A DNA stretch of 64,000 nt from Pseudotabrizicola sediminis. Lineage in GTDB: Bacteria; Pseudomonadota; Alphaproteobacteria; Rhodobacterales; Rhodobacteraceae. The notes below the pieces were generated by a model. That model worked only from the letters and a program-made list of their open reading frames with translations, did not search any database and was not told where the DNA came from. Shown here one piece after another: positions 19,004 to 28,029 of this stretch (the first letter of the stretch is position 1; each line of letters opens with the position of its first letter). A program made the position numbers and the translations under genes. Where the stretch lies: NCBI RefSeq assembly GCF_004745575.1, contig NZ_RPEM01000005.1:177008-241007 (forward strand), in the 5' to 3' direction.

Positions 19004-19825
19004 ATGGCAACACGTTTTCCAGCGTCATCGGCTGATGCCGACCGCGCATTCCGTTCCGACGGCAAGCGCACCGGGGCTCCGACAGCCAGTCTCCATTCTT
19101 TTGCCGAAGAGGTGATCCTGCGCGTCGCGGCACAGGCCCGTCGTGACCGGGTCGAGGCGACGGCCCCGAAGATCGCCCTGCTGAGCAAGGCCCTGTTGTC
19201 CGACAACGATGCCTCGGCGGCGGATTTTGTGCGCGACGCGCGGCTGGGGGGGATGACCGCTGATACCTTGTATTATGGTCTGCTGGCCGGCGCGGTGCAG
19301 CAGGTCGGAAACACGTGGGCGCGTGACGGGATTGCGATGCCTTCCATGTTGCGTACCTCGCATCGGGTGTGGCGGATCATGAACGATCTGCGCGATGTGT
19401 TCGTGCAGATCTCTGACCGCAAGCCCGGACAGCACGCGGTCTTTGCCCCCTGTCCGCAGGAAGGCCATATGATCGGCCTGACCATGACAGCCGATGACCT
19501 TCGGCGTCGTGGCTGGGAAATCGAACTGGTGTCAAATGATGATCATGACGGCCTGATCACTGACATCGAACGCCGCGCGCCGATGCGGGTGGCGCTTGGC
19601 GCGACCTCGCCTGAAATGACCCTGCCGCTGACCCGGCTTGTGGTGGCGCTGCGGGCCCATATTCCCGGCGTGTGGGTCATGATCGGCGGGGCGATCACCA
19701 CGCAGGAACCTGATCTGCTGGACCTGACCGGTGCCGATGCCGTTGCCAATTCCGCAGACGCGGCCGAGCAGTTGATGCTCGCCCACCTTGCCAGCCTTGT
19801 AGAGCGCCGGTCAAACCGCATGTAA
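19004..19825 (+). CDS. Cobalamin (B12)-binding domain regulator, PpaA/AerR-like
   Basis: A 273-residue soluble protein. The C-terminal half is a B12-binding Rossmann domain: FAPCPQEGHMIGLTM holds the candidate axial His, followed by LRRRGWEIELVSNDD, RVALGATSPEM and VMIGGAITTQEPDL. The N-terminal half is helical. It is not methionine synthase-like in size. The layout resembles PpaA/AerR light or B12 sensors that antagonise PpsR/CrtJ, but no photosynthesis genes occur in this window. It may sense B12 status in another pathway. Confidence 0.75.
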   Translation: MATRFPASSADADRAFRSDGKRTGAPTASLHSFAEEVILRVAAQARRDRVEATAPKIALLSKALLSDNDASAADFVRDARLGGMTADTLYYGLLAGAVQQVGNTWARDGIAMPSMLRTSHRVWRIMNDLRDVFVQISDRKPGQHAVFAPCPQEGHMIGLTMTADDLRRRGWEIELVSNDDHDGLITDIERRAPMRVALGATSPEMTLPLTRLVVALRAHIPGVWVMIGGAITTQEPDLLDLTGADAVANSADAAEQLMLAHLASLVERRSNRM

Positions 19826-19853
19826 CGCGCGGAAAGGGCTTCTGCGATCAAGG

Positions 19854-21680
19854 TCAGTCCTCCATAGCCTCCAGCTCGTCAATAAAGCCTGCAATCATCG
19901 ACAGGCCCTTGTCCCAGAATTTCGGGTCTGACGCATCCAGCCCAAAGGGTGCCAACAGGTCTTTGTGGTGCTTCGATCCGCCTGCTTTCAGCATCTCGAA
20001 ATACTTCGCTTCAAACTCCGGCAGGCCGCCTTCATAGGCCGCGTAAAGCGCGTTCACCAACCCGTCGCCAAAGGCATAGGCATAGACGTAGAACGGCGAA
20101 TGCACGAAATGCGGGATATAGGCCCAGAAGGTTTCGTAGCCGTCCATGTAATCAAAGGCATCGCCAAGCGATTCTGCCTGCACGCTCATCCACAGGGCGT
20201 TGATGTCATCCGGGGTCAGCTCACCTTCCGCCCGCGCCGCGTGCAGCTTGCATTCAAAGTCGTAGAACGCGATCTGGCGGACGACGGTGTTGATCATGTC
20301 TTCGACCTTGCCCGCCAGCAGTGTCTTGCGCTCGGCCTTCGTCTTGGCCTGATCCAGCAGCTTGCGGAAGGTCAGCATCTCGCCGAACACGCTTGCGGTT
20401 TCCGCCAGCGTCAGCGGGGTCGATGACAGCAACTCGCCCTGACCCGCCGCCAGCACCTGATGCACGCCATGCCCCAGCTCATGCGCCAGTGTCATCACAT
20501 CGCGCGGCTTGCCCAGATAGTTCAGCATCACATAGGGATGAACGGTGGAAACGGTCGGATGCGCAAAGGCCCCCGGCGCTTTGCCGGGTTTCACCCCGGC
20601 ATCAATCCAGCCCTTTTCAAAGAACGGCTTGGCAATCTCGGCCATCTCGGGTGCAAAGGCACCGTAAGCGTCCAGAACCGTCTTGGTCGCCTCATCCCAG
20701 CCCACAACACGCGGCGTTTCCAGCGCCAGCGGTGCGTTGCGGTCCCAGACCTGCAGCCGCTCCAGCCCCATCCACTTGGCCTTCAGCCGGTAATAGCGGT
20801 GGCTCAGTTTCGGATAGGCGGCGACCACCGCATTGCGCAGCGCCTCGACCACTTCGGGCTCGACATGGTTCGACAGGTGCCGACCATGCTGCGGGCTGGG
20901 CATCTTGCGCCAGCGGTCATGGATTTCCTTTTCCTTCGCAAGGGTGTTGTGAACCCGGGCAAAGAGCTTGATATGCTTGTCAAAGACCGCCGCCAGCGCC
21001 CGCGCCGCCGCTTCGCGCTTTGTGCGGTTTGGATCAGTCAGCAGGTTCAGCGTTGCTTCAAGGTTCAGCTCTTCCTCTTCACCCTCCACCGCGAACATCA
21101 GCCCGGCCATGGTCTCGTCGAACAGCTTGTTCCACGCACTGGCCCCCACGACCGATTCGTCATGCAGGAACTTTTCCAGCTCGTCCGACAGCTGATGCGG
21201 CCGCATCGCGCGCATCCGGTCAAAGACCGGCTTGTAGCGGGCCAGATCTGCGTTCGCGGCAATCAGGGCGTCGAGGCGCGCGTCTTCCAACCGGTTGAAC
21301 TCAAGGCTGAAAAACACCAGCGGTGTGGTGAAGGTGGTGATCTTGTCCTGCGCATCGGCCATGAACTTTGCGCGGTCGCTGTCCATGGTGTTCTGGTAAT
21401 AGCGCAGCCCGGCAAACGACATCAGCCGCCCCGCGACGATGTCGATCTTCTCATAGGCCAGCACGCAGGCAAGCATCGCGCCCGCGTCCAGCCCGGCCAG
21501 CTTGCCTTCATAGCTTACCGCGAATTCCGCACAGGCTGTTTCCAGCCAGGCCATATCGGCAGCGAACTCCGACGAATCTGACGACGGATAGAGATCGCGC
21601 AAATCCCATTCAGGCAGATTGCCAAATCCGCCAGAAGTGGCATTTGCATCAAATACGGGGCGGGGCATCGGCAGGGTCAT
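19854..21680 (-). CDS. pepF: Oligoendopeptidase F family metallopeptidase (M3B)
   Basis: A 608-residue cytoplasmic zinc peptidase of the M3B family. The zinc motif HELGH lies near residue 398 (TLAHELGHGVHQ), with the third ligand Glu downstream in LAETASVFGEM. It cleaves short peptides, feeding peptide turnover. GGAAGGATGG before ATG 21680 (MTLPMPRPV) supports the start; an upstream extension to 21764 lacks family similarity. It is convergent with the B12-binding gene. Confidence 0.93.
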   Translation of the reverse strand: MTLPMPRPVFDANATSGGFGNLPEWDLRDLYPSSDSSEFAADMAWLETACAEFAVSYEGKLAGLDAGAMLACVLAYEKIDIVAGRLMSFAGLRYYQNTMDSDRAKFMADAQDKITTFTTPLVFFSLEFNRLEDARLDALIAANADLARYKPVFDRMRAMRPHQLSDELEKFLHDESVVGASAWNKLFDETMAGLMFAVEGEEEELNLEATLNLLTDPNRTKREAAARALAAVFDKHIKLFARVHNTLAKEKEIHDRWRKMPSPQHGRHLSNHVEPEVVEALRNAVVAAYPKLSHRYYRLKAKWMGLERLQVWDRNAPLALETPRVVGWDEATKTVLDAYGAFAPEMAEIAKPFFEKGWIDAGVKPGKAPGAFAHPTVSTVHPYVMLNYLGKPRDVMTLAHELGHGVHQVLAAGQGELLSSTPLTLAETASVFGEMLTFRKLLDQAKTKAERKTLLAGKVEDMINTVVRQIAFYDFECKLHAARAEGELTPDDINALWMSVQAESLGDAFDYMDGYETFWAYIPHFVHSPFYVYAYAFGDGLVNALYAAYEGGLPEFEAKYFEMLKAGGSKHHKDLLAPFGLDASDPKFWDKGLSMIAGFIDELEAMED

Positions 21681-21749
21681 CGGCCATCCTTCCAGAATAT
21701 CTTTCCTCTCAAATAGGGGTGGCCCTACCAAAAAGGCAACCCGCCCCCC

Positions 21750-21800
21750 TTCATCTGTTCTCAAATATCCTGGGGGTCCGGGGGCAAAGCCCCCGTCCTT
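21750..21800 (+). repeat. Dispersed intergenic motif, copy 1
   Basis: TTCATCTGTTCTCAAATATCC followed by a GC-rich inverted repeat (GGGGGC AAA GCCCCC). Related copies lie at 49827-49875, 52831-52865 and on the minus strand at 23470-23509. All sit at gene ends. Function unknown. Confidence 0.5.
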
Positions 21801-23413
21801 CCTTCATCGGCAGGCACATCGGCCGCCCCGGACACCTGCCGCAGCAGATCGCGCAAGCCGTCCAGCGTATCGATCTCGTCCACGGCCTTGTCTTGCCGCC
21901 AGCGCAGCATGCGCGGAAAGCGCAGCGCGATGCCGGATTTGTGGCGGGGGCTGGCCTGAATGCCTTCAAACCCGATCTCGAACACCAGTTCCGGCACCAC
22001 GCGGCGCACCGGTCCGAAGCGTTCCAGCGTATGCTTGCCGACCCAGCGGGTGATTTCGGCAAACTCTGCGTCAGTCAGGCCGGAATAGGCTTTGGTGAAG
22101 GGCACCAGATCATTGCCGTCGCGCACCGCAAAGGTGAAGTCGGTGAACAGGTTTGCGCGCCGCCCATGGCCCGCCTGTGCATAAAGCATCACCGCGTCCA
22201 CCGTGAACGGGTCCAGCTTCCATTTCCACCAGTCCCCCCGCTTGCGCCCGGTGTGATAGGGCGAGGACAGACGTTTGAGCATCAATCCCTCGGCCATCCG
22301 GTCGCGCGCGCCGGCGCGAAGGGATGTCAGGGCCGTCCAATCCCCCAGTGCCACCGGCGAGGGCGACAGTGGCAACCCAGGCGGCAAGGCGGCCAGAAGT
22401 GCCTCCAGCCGGACGCGGCGCTGCGCCAGCGGGGTGTCGCGCAGATCGATCCCATCGGATTCCAACAGATCATAGGCCAGAAAGTGCCCCGGGGCCTCGG
22501 CCAGCAGCTTTTTCGGCACGGTCTTGCGGCCGATGCGCTTTTGCAGATCGGCGAAGGGCAGGGGGGCCGTGCCGCCCCAGGCGACGATCTCGCCATCCAG
22601 CACCGTTCCGGGGGGCAGATGGTCCTGCAGCGGCGCAAATTCGGGGAAGCGGTCGGTGATCAGATCTTCGCCCCGGCTCCAGATCGCGAAGGCTCCGCTG
22701 CGGGCGATGATCTGGCCGCGAATGCCATCCCATTTCCACTCGGCCAGCCAGTCTGTCGCCGGGCCCAGACTTTCGGGCGCGGCCTCAAGCGGGCTGGCCA
22801 GTGCAAAGGGATAGGGCCGCGCAGCGCCTTCCGATCCACCCTCTTGCGTCAGGTCGGCAAAGCGGGTGCGGGCGGGGTCCCAATCCCCCATCAGCCGGTG
22901 CGCCATCACCGCCTCTTCCACCCCGGTCGCCTGTGCCAGCGCGCGGGTCATCAATCCCCGGCTGACCCCCATGCGGAACCCGCCGGTCAGCAGCTTGTTG
23001 AACAGGAACCGCTCATCCGGCCCCAAAGCCGCCCAGGACGCGCTGACAAACGCCCGGCGCTCGGCTTCGTGGCGTCCGGTCAGAGCGATCAGCGCGCGGA
23101 TGGTCGCGTCCAGCGACGGGTCGGTTTCATGGGTTGGCAAGGGCAGCAGGCGGGCAATGGTTTCGGCCAGATCGCCTGCGACGTTGTAGGATTCCTCAAA
23201 CAGCCACAGCGGAACCCCCGCTGCCTCTGCCGCCCAGGTCCGCAGTTCGGTGGCATTGACGGCCCGCTTCGGGCGACGGCCCGACAGCAGGGCGATGGTC
23301 CAGACCCGGTCTGCCTCTGGCGCAGTGCGGAAATATTGGGTCAGCGCGGCGGTTTTCTCGCCGGTTTTCGTGGTGGCGTCGAGCGCATTGAACAGGGCGG
23401 CGAAGCGTTTCAT
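21761..23413 (-). CDS. ATP-dependent DNA ligase (cisplatin damage response type)
   Basis: A 550-residue ligase. The adenylated lysine is Lys227 in EWKWDGIRG (motif I), followed by DGEIVAWG, EGLMLKRL and the WWKWKLDP motif V. The N-terminal about 200 residues form the DNA-binding domain. This ligase type travels with an MBL exonuclease, here the next gene upstream. The last ten codons and the stop lie inside a dispersed intergenic motif (about 21750-21800) read antisense, so the C-terminal tail may have been captured from it. Confidence 0.92.
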   Translation of the reverse strand: MKRFAALFNALDATTKTGEKTAALTQYFRTAPEADRVWTIALLSGRRPKRAVNATELRTWAAEAAGVPLWLFEESYNVAGDLAETIARLLPLPTHETDPSLDATIRALIALTGRHEAERRAFVSASWAALGPDERFLFNKLLTGGFRMGVSRGLMTRALAQATGVEEAVMAHRLMGDWDPARTRFADLTQEGGSEGAARPYPFALASPLEAAPESLGPATDWLAEWKWDGIRGQIIARSGAFAIWSRGEDLITDRFPEFAPLQDHLPPGTVLDGEIVAWGGTAPLPFADLQKRIGRKTVPKKLLAEAPGHFLAYDLLESDGIDLRDTPLAQRRVRLEALLAALPPGLPLSPSPVALGDWTALTSLRAGARDRMAEGLMLKRLSSPYHTGRKRGDWWKWKLDPFTVDAVMLYAQAGHGRRANLFTDFTFAVRDGNDLVPFTKAYSGLTDAEFAEITRWVGKHTLERFGPVRRVVPELVFEIGFEGIQASPRHKSGIALRFPRMLRWRQDKAVDEIDTLDGLRDLLRQVSGAADVPADEGRTGALPPDPQDI

Positions 23414-23469
23414 GCGTGCGGCCCCGTGGCTGTCGTCGCCGGGGGGACTGTCTGGCCGCTGGCGCCTGC

Positions 23470-23509
23470 GGTCCGCGCCCCCGAGAGTATTTGGGAAAGC
23501 TGCAAGATC
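23470..23509 (-). repeat. Dispersed intergenic motif, copy 2
   Basis: On the minus strand GCAGCTTTCCCAAATACTC is followed by a C/G-rich run. It resembles the 21750 and 49827 copies and starts at the stop codon of the exonuclease gene. Confidence 0.4.
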
Positions 23510-24566
23510 ATAAAAGCTTGCTCTCCACTACGGCTTCACTCTCGGCTGCGGAGTCCGGCTCTGCTTCGGTATCCGTATCCGCCTCATCGCCGCCGAATTC
23601 GGTCTGGACAATCCCGGCGTCATAGCCCTGTTCCTCCAGCCAGCGGCGGAAAGGGGTGGTGTAGCCATGCGTGACAAACACCCGTTCGGCCCCGGTGGCG
23701 CGGATCGCCGTGTTCAGGCCGGGCCAGTCGGCGTGGTCCGAGATCACGAATCCGGTGTCCAGCCCCCGGCGGCGGCGGATGCCGCGCAGCGCCATCCAGC
23801 CGCTGGCAAAAGCCTCGGCCGACGGGCCGAAGCGGCGCGCCCAAGGCGTGCCAAGCGCCGATGGCGGCGCGATAATCAGCGCGCCGGGGTGGGATTTTGC
23901 ATCTACACCGGCGGTTACGCGAATTGTCGGCGGCAAATTGTAGCCCTGATCGCGCAGGATGCGGGTCGTCTCTTCTACCGCGCCATGCGTCAGGATCGGG
24001 CCGGCATCGGGCAGCAGCGTCATCAGACGCTGCGCCTTGCCCAGACCATAGGCGGCCAAGATGGTCGACCGCCCCTCGGCGGCATTCGCCACCCACCATG
24101 CAGCCAATTGCTGCGCTATCACCGCCTGTGGCTGCCAGCGAAACAATGGCAGACCGAAGGTGCATTCGGTGATAAATGTATGGCAGGGCACCGGAACAAA
24201 GGCCTCGGACAACCCGTCATCCTCGACCTTGTAGTCGCCCGAGACCACCCAGACCTCGCCGCCGCGTTCGACCCTGATCTGCGCCGAACCCGGCACATGG
24301 CCGGCCGGGTGAAAGCTGACCTGCACCCCGCCGATCTGCCGGGGTTCACCATAGGCGATACCCTCGGCGAAGATATCGCCCAGCCGGTGCCGCATCACCG
24401 GCAGCGCCTGCTTGGTAGACAGATAGTGGCCATGGCCCCATCTGGCATGATCACTGTGGCCATGGGTGATCAGCGCCCGGTCGACCGGGCGCCACGGGTC
24501 GATGTAGAATCCGCCTTCGGCGCAATAGATGCCGCGATCGGTAAAACTGAGCAATTCTGCGGACAT
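23508..24566 (-). CDS. Ligase-associated DNA exonuclease (MBL fold, SNM1-like)
   Basis: A 352-residue metallo-beta-lactamase/beta-CASP nuclease. The metal motif THGHSDH spans residues 34-40, then HPAGHVPGSAQ, VVSGDY, ISDHADW and VTHGYTTPF. It partners the DNA ligase 94 bp downstream in DNA damage repair; related genomes add a helicase and a phosphoesterase (PdeM), neither of which is in this window. The last about 35 residues are acidic and low-complexity (EADTDTEAEPDSAAESEA), probably a disordered tail. Confidence 0.9.
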   Translation of the reverse strand: MSAELLSFTDRGIYCAEGGFYIDPWRPVDRALITHGHSDHARWGHGHYLSTKQALPVMRHRLGDIFAEGIAYGEPRQIGGVQVSFHPAGHVPGSAQIRVERGGEVWVVSGDYKVEDDGLSEAFVPVPCHTFITECTFGLPLFRWQPQAVIAQQLAAWWVANAAEGRSTILAAYGLGKAQRLMTLLPDAGPILTHGAVEETTRILRDQGYNLPPTIRVTAGVDAKSHPGALIIAPPSALGTPWARRFGPSAEAFASGWMALRGIRRRRGLDTGFVISDHADWPGLNTAIRATGAERVFVTHGYTTPFRRWLEEQGYDAGIVQTEFGGDEADTDTEAEPDSAAESEAVVESKLL

Positions 24567-24737
24567 GAGCAGAGCCTAGCACGCCCCGTCCATGGGGAAA
24601 GGGTCATAGGACACATTCGCTGCGCACAAAATACGGGCGAATGGGGGGAATACGGGCAGGAAATGCAGGCTCCCCCTTTCGCAGTTGGAAATGGGCTGAT
24701 TAACTGGCCCTTAAGAACGAGGGCACGGGGGCCGTTT

Positions 24738-26150
24738 GTGACAAGTTACTTCAATGAGATGTATCAGGGCAGCGCCGTGCGCGCGCCCTATGCGCGTTTG
24801 CAGGACTGGATGACTGCCATGCCTGCCGAACTGCGGCAGATGAAACAGGCCGAGGCCGAGGCACTGTTTCGCCGCATCGGCATCACCTTTGCCGTGTATG
24901 GTGAGGGCGGCGATCCGGACCGGCTGATCCCGTTCGACATGTTTCCGCGCGTGTTTTCCGGGGCGGAATGGGCAAAGCTGGACCGTGGTATCAAGCAGCG
25001 CGCGCGGGCGCTGAATGCCTTTCTTGTCGACGTCTATGGCCGGGGGGAAATCGTGCGTGCAGGGCGCATTCCGGGCCGGTTGGTCTATTTGAACGAGGCC
25101 TATGAAAAATCAGTGGTGGGCTTTGTTCCGCCAAAAGGCGTGTATTCCCACATCGTCGGCATCGACCTTGTCCGCACCGGGCCGGACGAGTTTTTCGTGC
25201 TGGAAGACAATTGCCGCACCCCATCTGGCGTCAGCTACATGCTGGAAAACCGCGAAATCATGATGCGGATGTTCCCCGACCTGTTCCGCGAAAACCGGAT
25301 CGAGCCGGTGGACAGCTACCCCGAAATCCTGCGCCGCACGCTGGCGTCGGTGGCCCCCGCCAAATGTGACCGCGATCCCACCGTGGTGATCCTGACGCCC
25401 GGGCATTTCAATTCCGCCTACTATGAACATTCTTTCCTTGCCGACCTGATGGGCGTGGAACTGGTCGAAGGGCAGGATCTGTTTGTTGAGGGCGAGTTTG
25501 TCTTCATGCGCACCACCGAAGGCCCGCGCCGGGTGGATGTGATCTACCGCCGTCTAGACGACGCCTATATCGACCCGCTTTGCTTCCGCCCCGATTCCAT
25601 GCTGGGAATTCCAGGGCTGATGGACGTTTACCGTTCCGGGGGGGTCAGTATCTGTTCGGCGCCGGGGGCCGGGGTGGCCGATGACAAGGCGGTCTATACC
25701 TATGTGCCCGAGATGATCCGGTTCTATCTGGGCGAGGAACCGATCCTGAAAAACGTGCCAACCTGGCAATGCGGCAAGGAGGATGACTGCAAATATGTGC
25801 TGTCGAACCTCAAGGATCTGGTGGTGAAAGAAGTCCACGGCTCGGGCGGCTATGGCATGCTGGTGGGGCCCAAGGCTTCGGCGGATCAGGTGGAGATGTT
25901 CCGCGCCCGCATCACCGCCAACCCGCACAATTATATCGCCCAGCCCACGCTGGCGCTGTCCACTACGCCGACCTTTGTGGCGGAAGGCGTCGCCCCCCGC
26001 CATGTTGACCTGCGGCCCTATTGCCTTGTGGGCGAACGCATCGAGCTGGTGCCGGGGGGCCTCACCCGCGTGGCCCTGACCGAAGGGTCGCTGGTGGTGA
26101 ACTCGTCGCAGGGCGGCGGGGTCAAGGATACCTGGGTGCTGGCGGAGTGA
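24738..26150 (+). CDS. Circularly permuted ATP-grasp protein
   Basis: A 470-residue protein of the circularly permuted ATP-grasp (CP-ATPgrasp) family, expected to form amide bonds using ATP. Visible blocks are GFVPPKGVYSHIVGIDLVR, LEDNCRTPSGVSYMLENR, VVKEVHGSGGYGMLVGP and RPYCLVGE. GTG 24738 (VTSYFNEMYQG) is chosen because homologues start with a T-S-Y-F-like segment. It heads the cluster with alpha-E, transglutaminase and Anbu, eight bases before alpha-E. Its substrate is unproven. Confidence 0.88.
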   Translation: MTSYFNEMYQGSAVRAPYARLQDWMTAMPAELRQMKQAEAEALFRRIGITFAVYGEGGDPDRLIPFDMFPRVFSGAEWAKLDRGIKQRARALNAFLVDVYGRGEIVRAGRIPGRLVYLNEAYEKSVVGFVPPKGVYSHIVGIDLVRTGPDEFFVLEDNCRTPSGVSYMLENREIMMRMFPDLFRENRIEPVDSYPEILRRTLASVAPAKCDRDPTVVILTPGHFNSAYYEHSFLADLMGVELVEGQDLFVEGEFVFMRTTEGPRRVDVIYRRLDDAYIDPLCFRPDSMLGIPGLMDVYRSGGVSICSAPGAGVADDKAVYTYVPEMIRFYLGEEPILKNVPTWQCGKEDDCKYVLSNLKDLVVKEVHGSGGYGMLVGPKASADQVEMFRARITANPHNYIAQPTLALSTTPTFVAEGVAPRHVDLRPYCLVGERIELVPGGLTRVALTEGSLVVNSSQGGGVKDTWVLAE

Positions 26151-26157
26151 CCGGAAC

Positions 26158-27108
26158 ATGCTGAGCAGAACCGCAGACAATCTTTTCTGGCTTGCCCGCT
26201 ATCTGGAGCGCGCCGAAACTTCGGCCCGGCTCTTGGAGGTTGGCGCGCGCATCGCGTTGATGCCTTCCGCCGCGGGCTATCGCAATGAATGGGAATCGCT
26301 GCTCCATGCCAGCGGCACCGCCAACGGGTTCGCCAAAAAATACGGCGACGCCGTGCAGCGCAATCTGGAAAGCTGGTTCTTTTTCGATGCCGACAATGCG
26401 TCATCCGTCATGTCCTGCATCACGGCGGCGCGCGAGAATGGGCGCATCGTGCGCACCGCGCTGACCACGCAGGTCTGGGATGCGCTGAACTCCGCCTTTC
26501 AGGAATTGCGCCAGCTGGAACGCCGCCCGCGATCCGAACTGGACCTGTCACTGCTGACCGACTGGACTATGCGCAACACAGCGTTGGTGCGCGGGTCCAT
26601 TGATGCCACGCTTCTGCGCAATGATGGCTGGGATTTCCTGAACCTTGGTTATTATCTGGAACGCGCCGACAACACCGCCCGGCTGATGGATGTGAAATAC
26701 TATGTCCTGCTGCCCAAGATCGAATTTGTCGGCTCGGGGCTGGACAATTACCAATGGACCACGCTCTTGCGCGCCATGTCGTCGCACCGGGCCTTTCATT
26801 GGGCCTATGGCGGCGAGGTGACGGCCCCCAAGATCGCGCATTTCCTGATTCTGAACCCGCAATGCCCGCGCAGCCTGATCACCTGTGTCGAAGGCATGAC
26901 CAACCACCTGGACCGGCTGGCGCGCGGCTATCAGCGCAAGACGCTGGCGCAGGAAAAAGCGCGCGGCATTCAGGCCGAACTTGCTGAATTGCGGGTCGAG
27001 GATATTTTTGAAGAGGGGCTGCACGAGTTTCTCAGCCGCTTCATCGGGGATATGGCACGGGCGGGCTCGGTCATCCGCGACTGTTATCTGAATGGGGATG
27101 TGCGCTGA
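26158..27108 (+). CDS. Alpha-E domain protein
   Basis: A 316-residue, almost wholly alpha-helical protein starting MLSRTADNLFWLARYLERAE, the hallmark of the alpha-E family, with a repeat of the theme in FLNLGYYLERADNTARLMD. Conserved glutamate and arginine residues suggest a catalytic or scaffold role, but no activity is established. Family members nearly always sit between CP-ATPgrasp and transglutaminase genes, as here. It overlaps the next start by one base (TGATG). Confidence 0.9.
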   Translation: MLSRTADNLFWLARYLERAETSARLLEVGARIALMPSAAGYRNEWESLLHASGTANGFAKKYGDAVQRNLESWFFFDADNASSVMSCITAARENGRIVRTALTTQVWDALNSAFQELRQLERRPRSELDLSLLTDWTMRNTALVRGSIDATLLRNDGWDFLNLGYYLERADNTARLMDVKYYVLLPKIEFVGSGLDNYQWTTLLRAMSSHRAFHWAYGGEVTAPKIAHFLILNPQCPRSLITCVEGMTNHLDRLARGYQRKTLAQEKARGIQAELAELRVEDIFEEGLHEFLSRFIGDMARAGSVIRDCYLNGDVR

Positions 27109-27935
27109 TGTTGCTGAGTGTGGATCATGTCACCCGCTATTTCTATGACCAGCCGGTGCGCGGCGTGGTTCAAAGCCACCGGCTGATGCCGTCGCAATGC
27201 GCCGGGCAAAAGCTGGTGACCTGGAAGGTCAGCGTCAGCGATGGCCAGATGGGCGGCGGGTTCCGCGATGGTGCTGGCGATTGGGTGCAGGGCTGGACCG
27301 TGCTTGGCCCGGTGAATGAAATCACGGTGCGGGTGACCGGCCAGATCGAGACGGTCGATATGGCCGGCGTCCTGCGCGGCCACAAGGAACTGACGCCGCC
27401 CGAGGCCTATCTGCGCAGCACCCACCCCACCGAGGCCGATGCGGCCCTTGCCGCGCTGGCGGATGGCCTGACGCCTGCGCAGGATGCGCTGGCGGCGGCC
27501 CATGATATTTCGGCGCGGGTGTCGGATGCGATTGTCTACACCTCCGATACCACCAACGCCCATACCACTGCCGCCGAAGCCTTGGCACAGGGCACTGGCG
27601 TGTGTCAGGATCAGGCCCATGCGGTGATCGCCATTGCGCGCCACATCGGCCTGCCGGCGCGCTATGTCTCGGGCTATCTGCTGGTTGGTGTCGATGGTGC
27701 CGCTGCCGAGGCCGCCCATGCTTGGGCCGAGGTGTTCATCTCCGGACTTGGCTGGGTGGGGTTCGATCCTGCCAACCGCTGCTGCCCGGACGACCGCTAC
27801 ATCCGGCTTGGGTCAGGTCTTGATTCGCCGCATGCAGCGATGATCCGGGGCATCGCGCGCGGGCAGGGCGAGGAAAGCCTTGATGTCTCGGTCACGGTGC
27901 AGGCGTCGCAAACCCAGTCGCAGACGCAGCAATAG
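27108..27935 (+). CDS. Transglutaminase-like protein
   Basis: A 275-residue protein with a bacterial transglutaminase N-terminal region and a papain-like core. The triad is Cys166 (GVCQDQAHA), His204 (AHAWAEVF) and Asp220 (VGFDPANR). Such enzymes hydrolyse or exchange amide bonds in peptides. Placement after ATP-grasp and alpha-E and ahead of Anbu suggests making and degrading of small peptide-like products. The last 15 residues are a Gln/Thr/Ser-rich tail. Confidence 0.9.
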   Translation: MLLSVDHVTRYFYDQPVRGVVQSHRLMPSQCAGQKLVTWKVSVSDGQMGGGFRDGAGDWVQGWTVLGPVNEITVRVTGQIETVDMAGVLRGHKELTPPEAYLRSTHPTEADAALAALADGLTPAQDALAAAHDISARVSDAIVYTSDTTNAHTTAAEALAQGTGVCQDQAHAVIAIARHIGLPARYVSGYLLVGVDGAAAEAAHAWAEVFISGLGWVGFDPANRCCPDDRYIRLGSGLDSPHAAMIRGIARGQGEESLDVSVTVQASQTQSQTQQ

Positions 27936-28029
27936 CAGCGGCTTTGCAGTAAATTCCCTTATTTTGCCGTGGTCTTGCCACATCCTTTGGGCAGCGTCCC
28001 GTCAGCGAGGGGATCGCGAGGGGTGAACC

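Noticed and set aside
21368..23674. 768-codon plus-strand open frame
   Set aside because: Antisense to pepF and the DNA ligase; His/Arg/Gln-rich with no domain.
23667..24737. N-terminal extension of the ATP-grasp gene
   Set aside because: Antisense to the ligase-associated exonuclease; the family start is GTG 24738.
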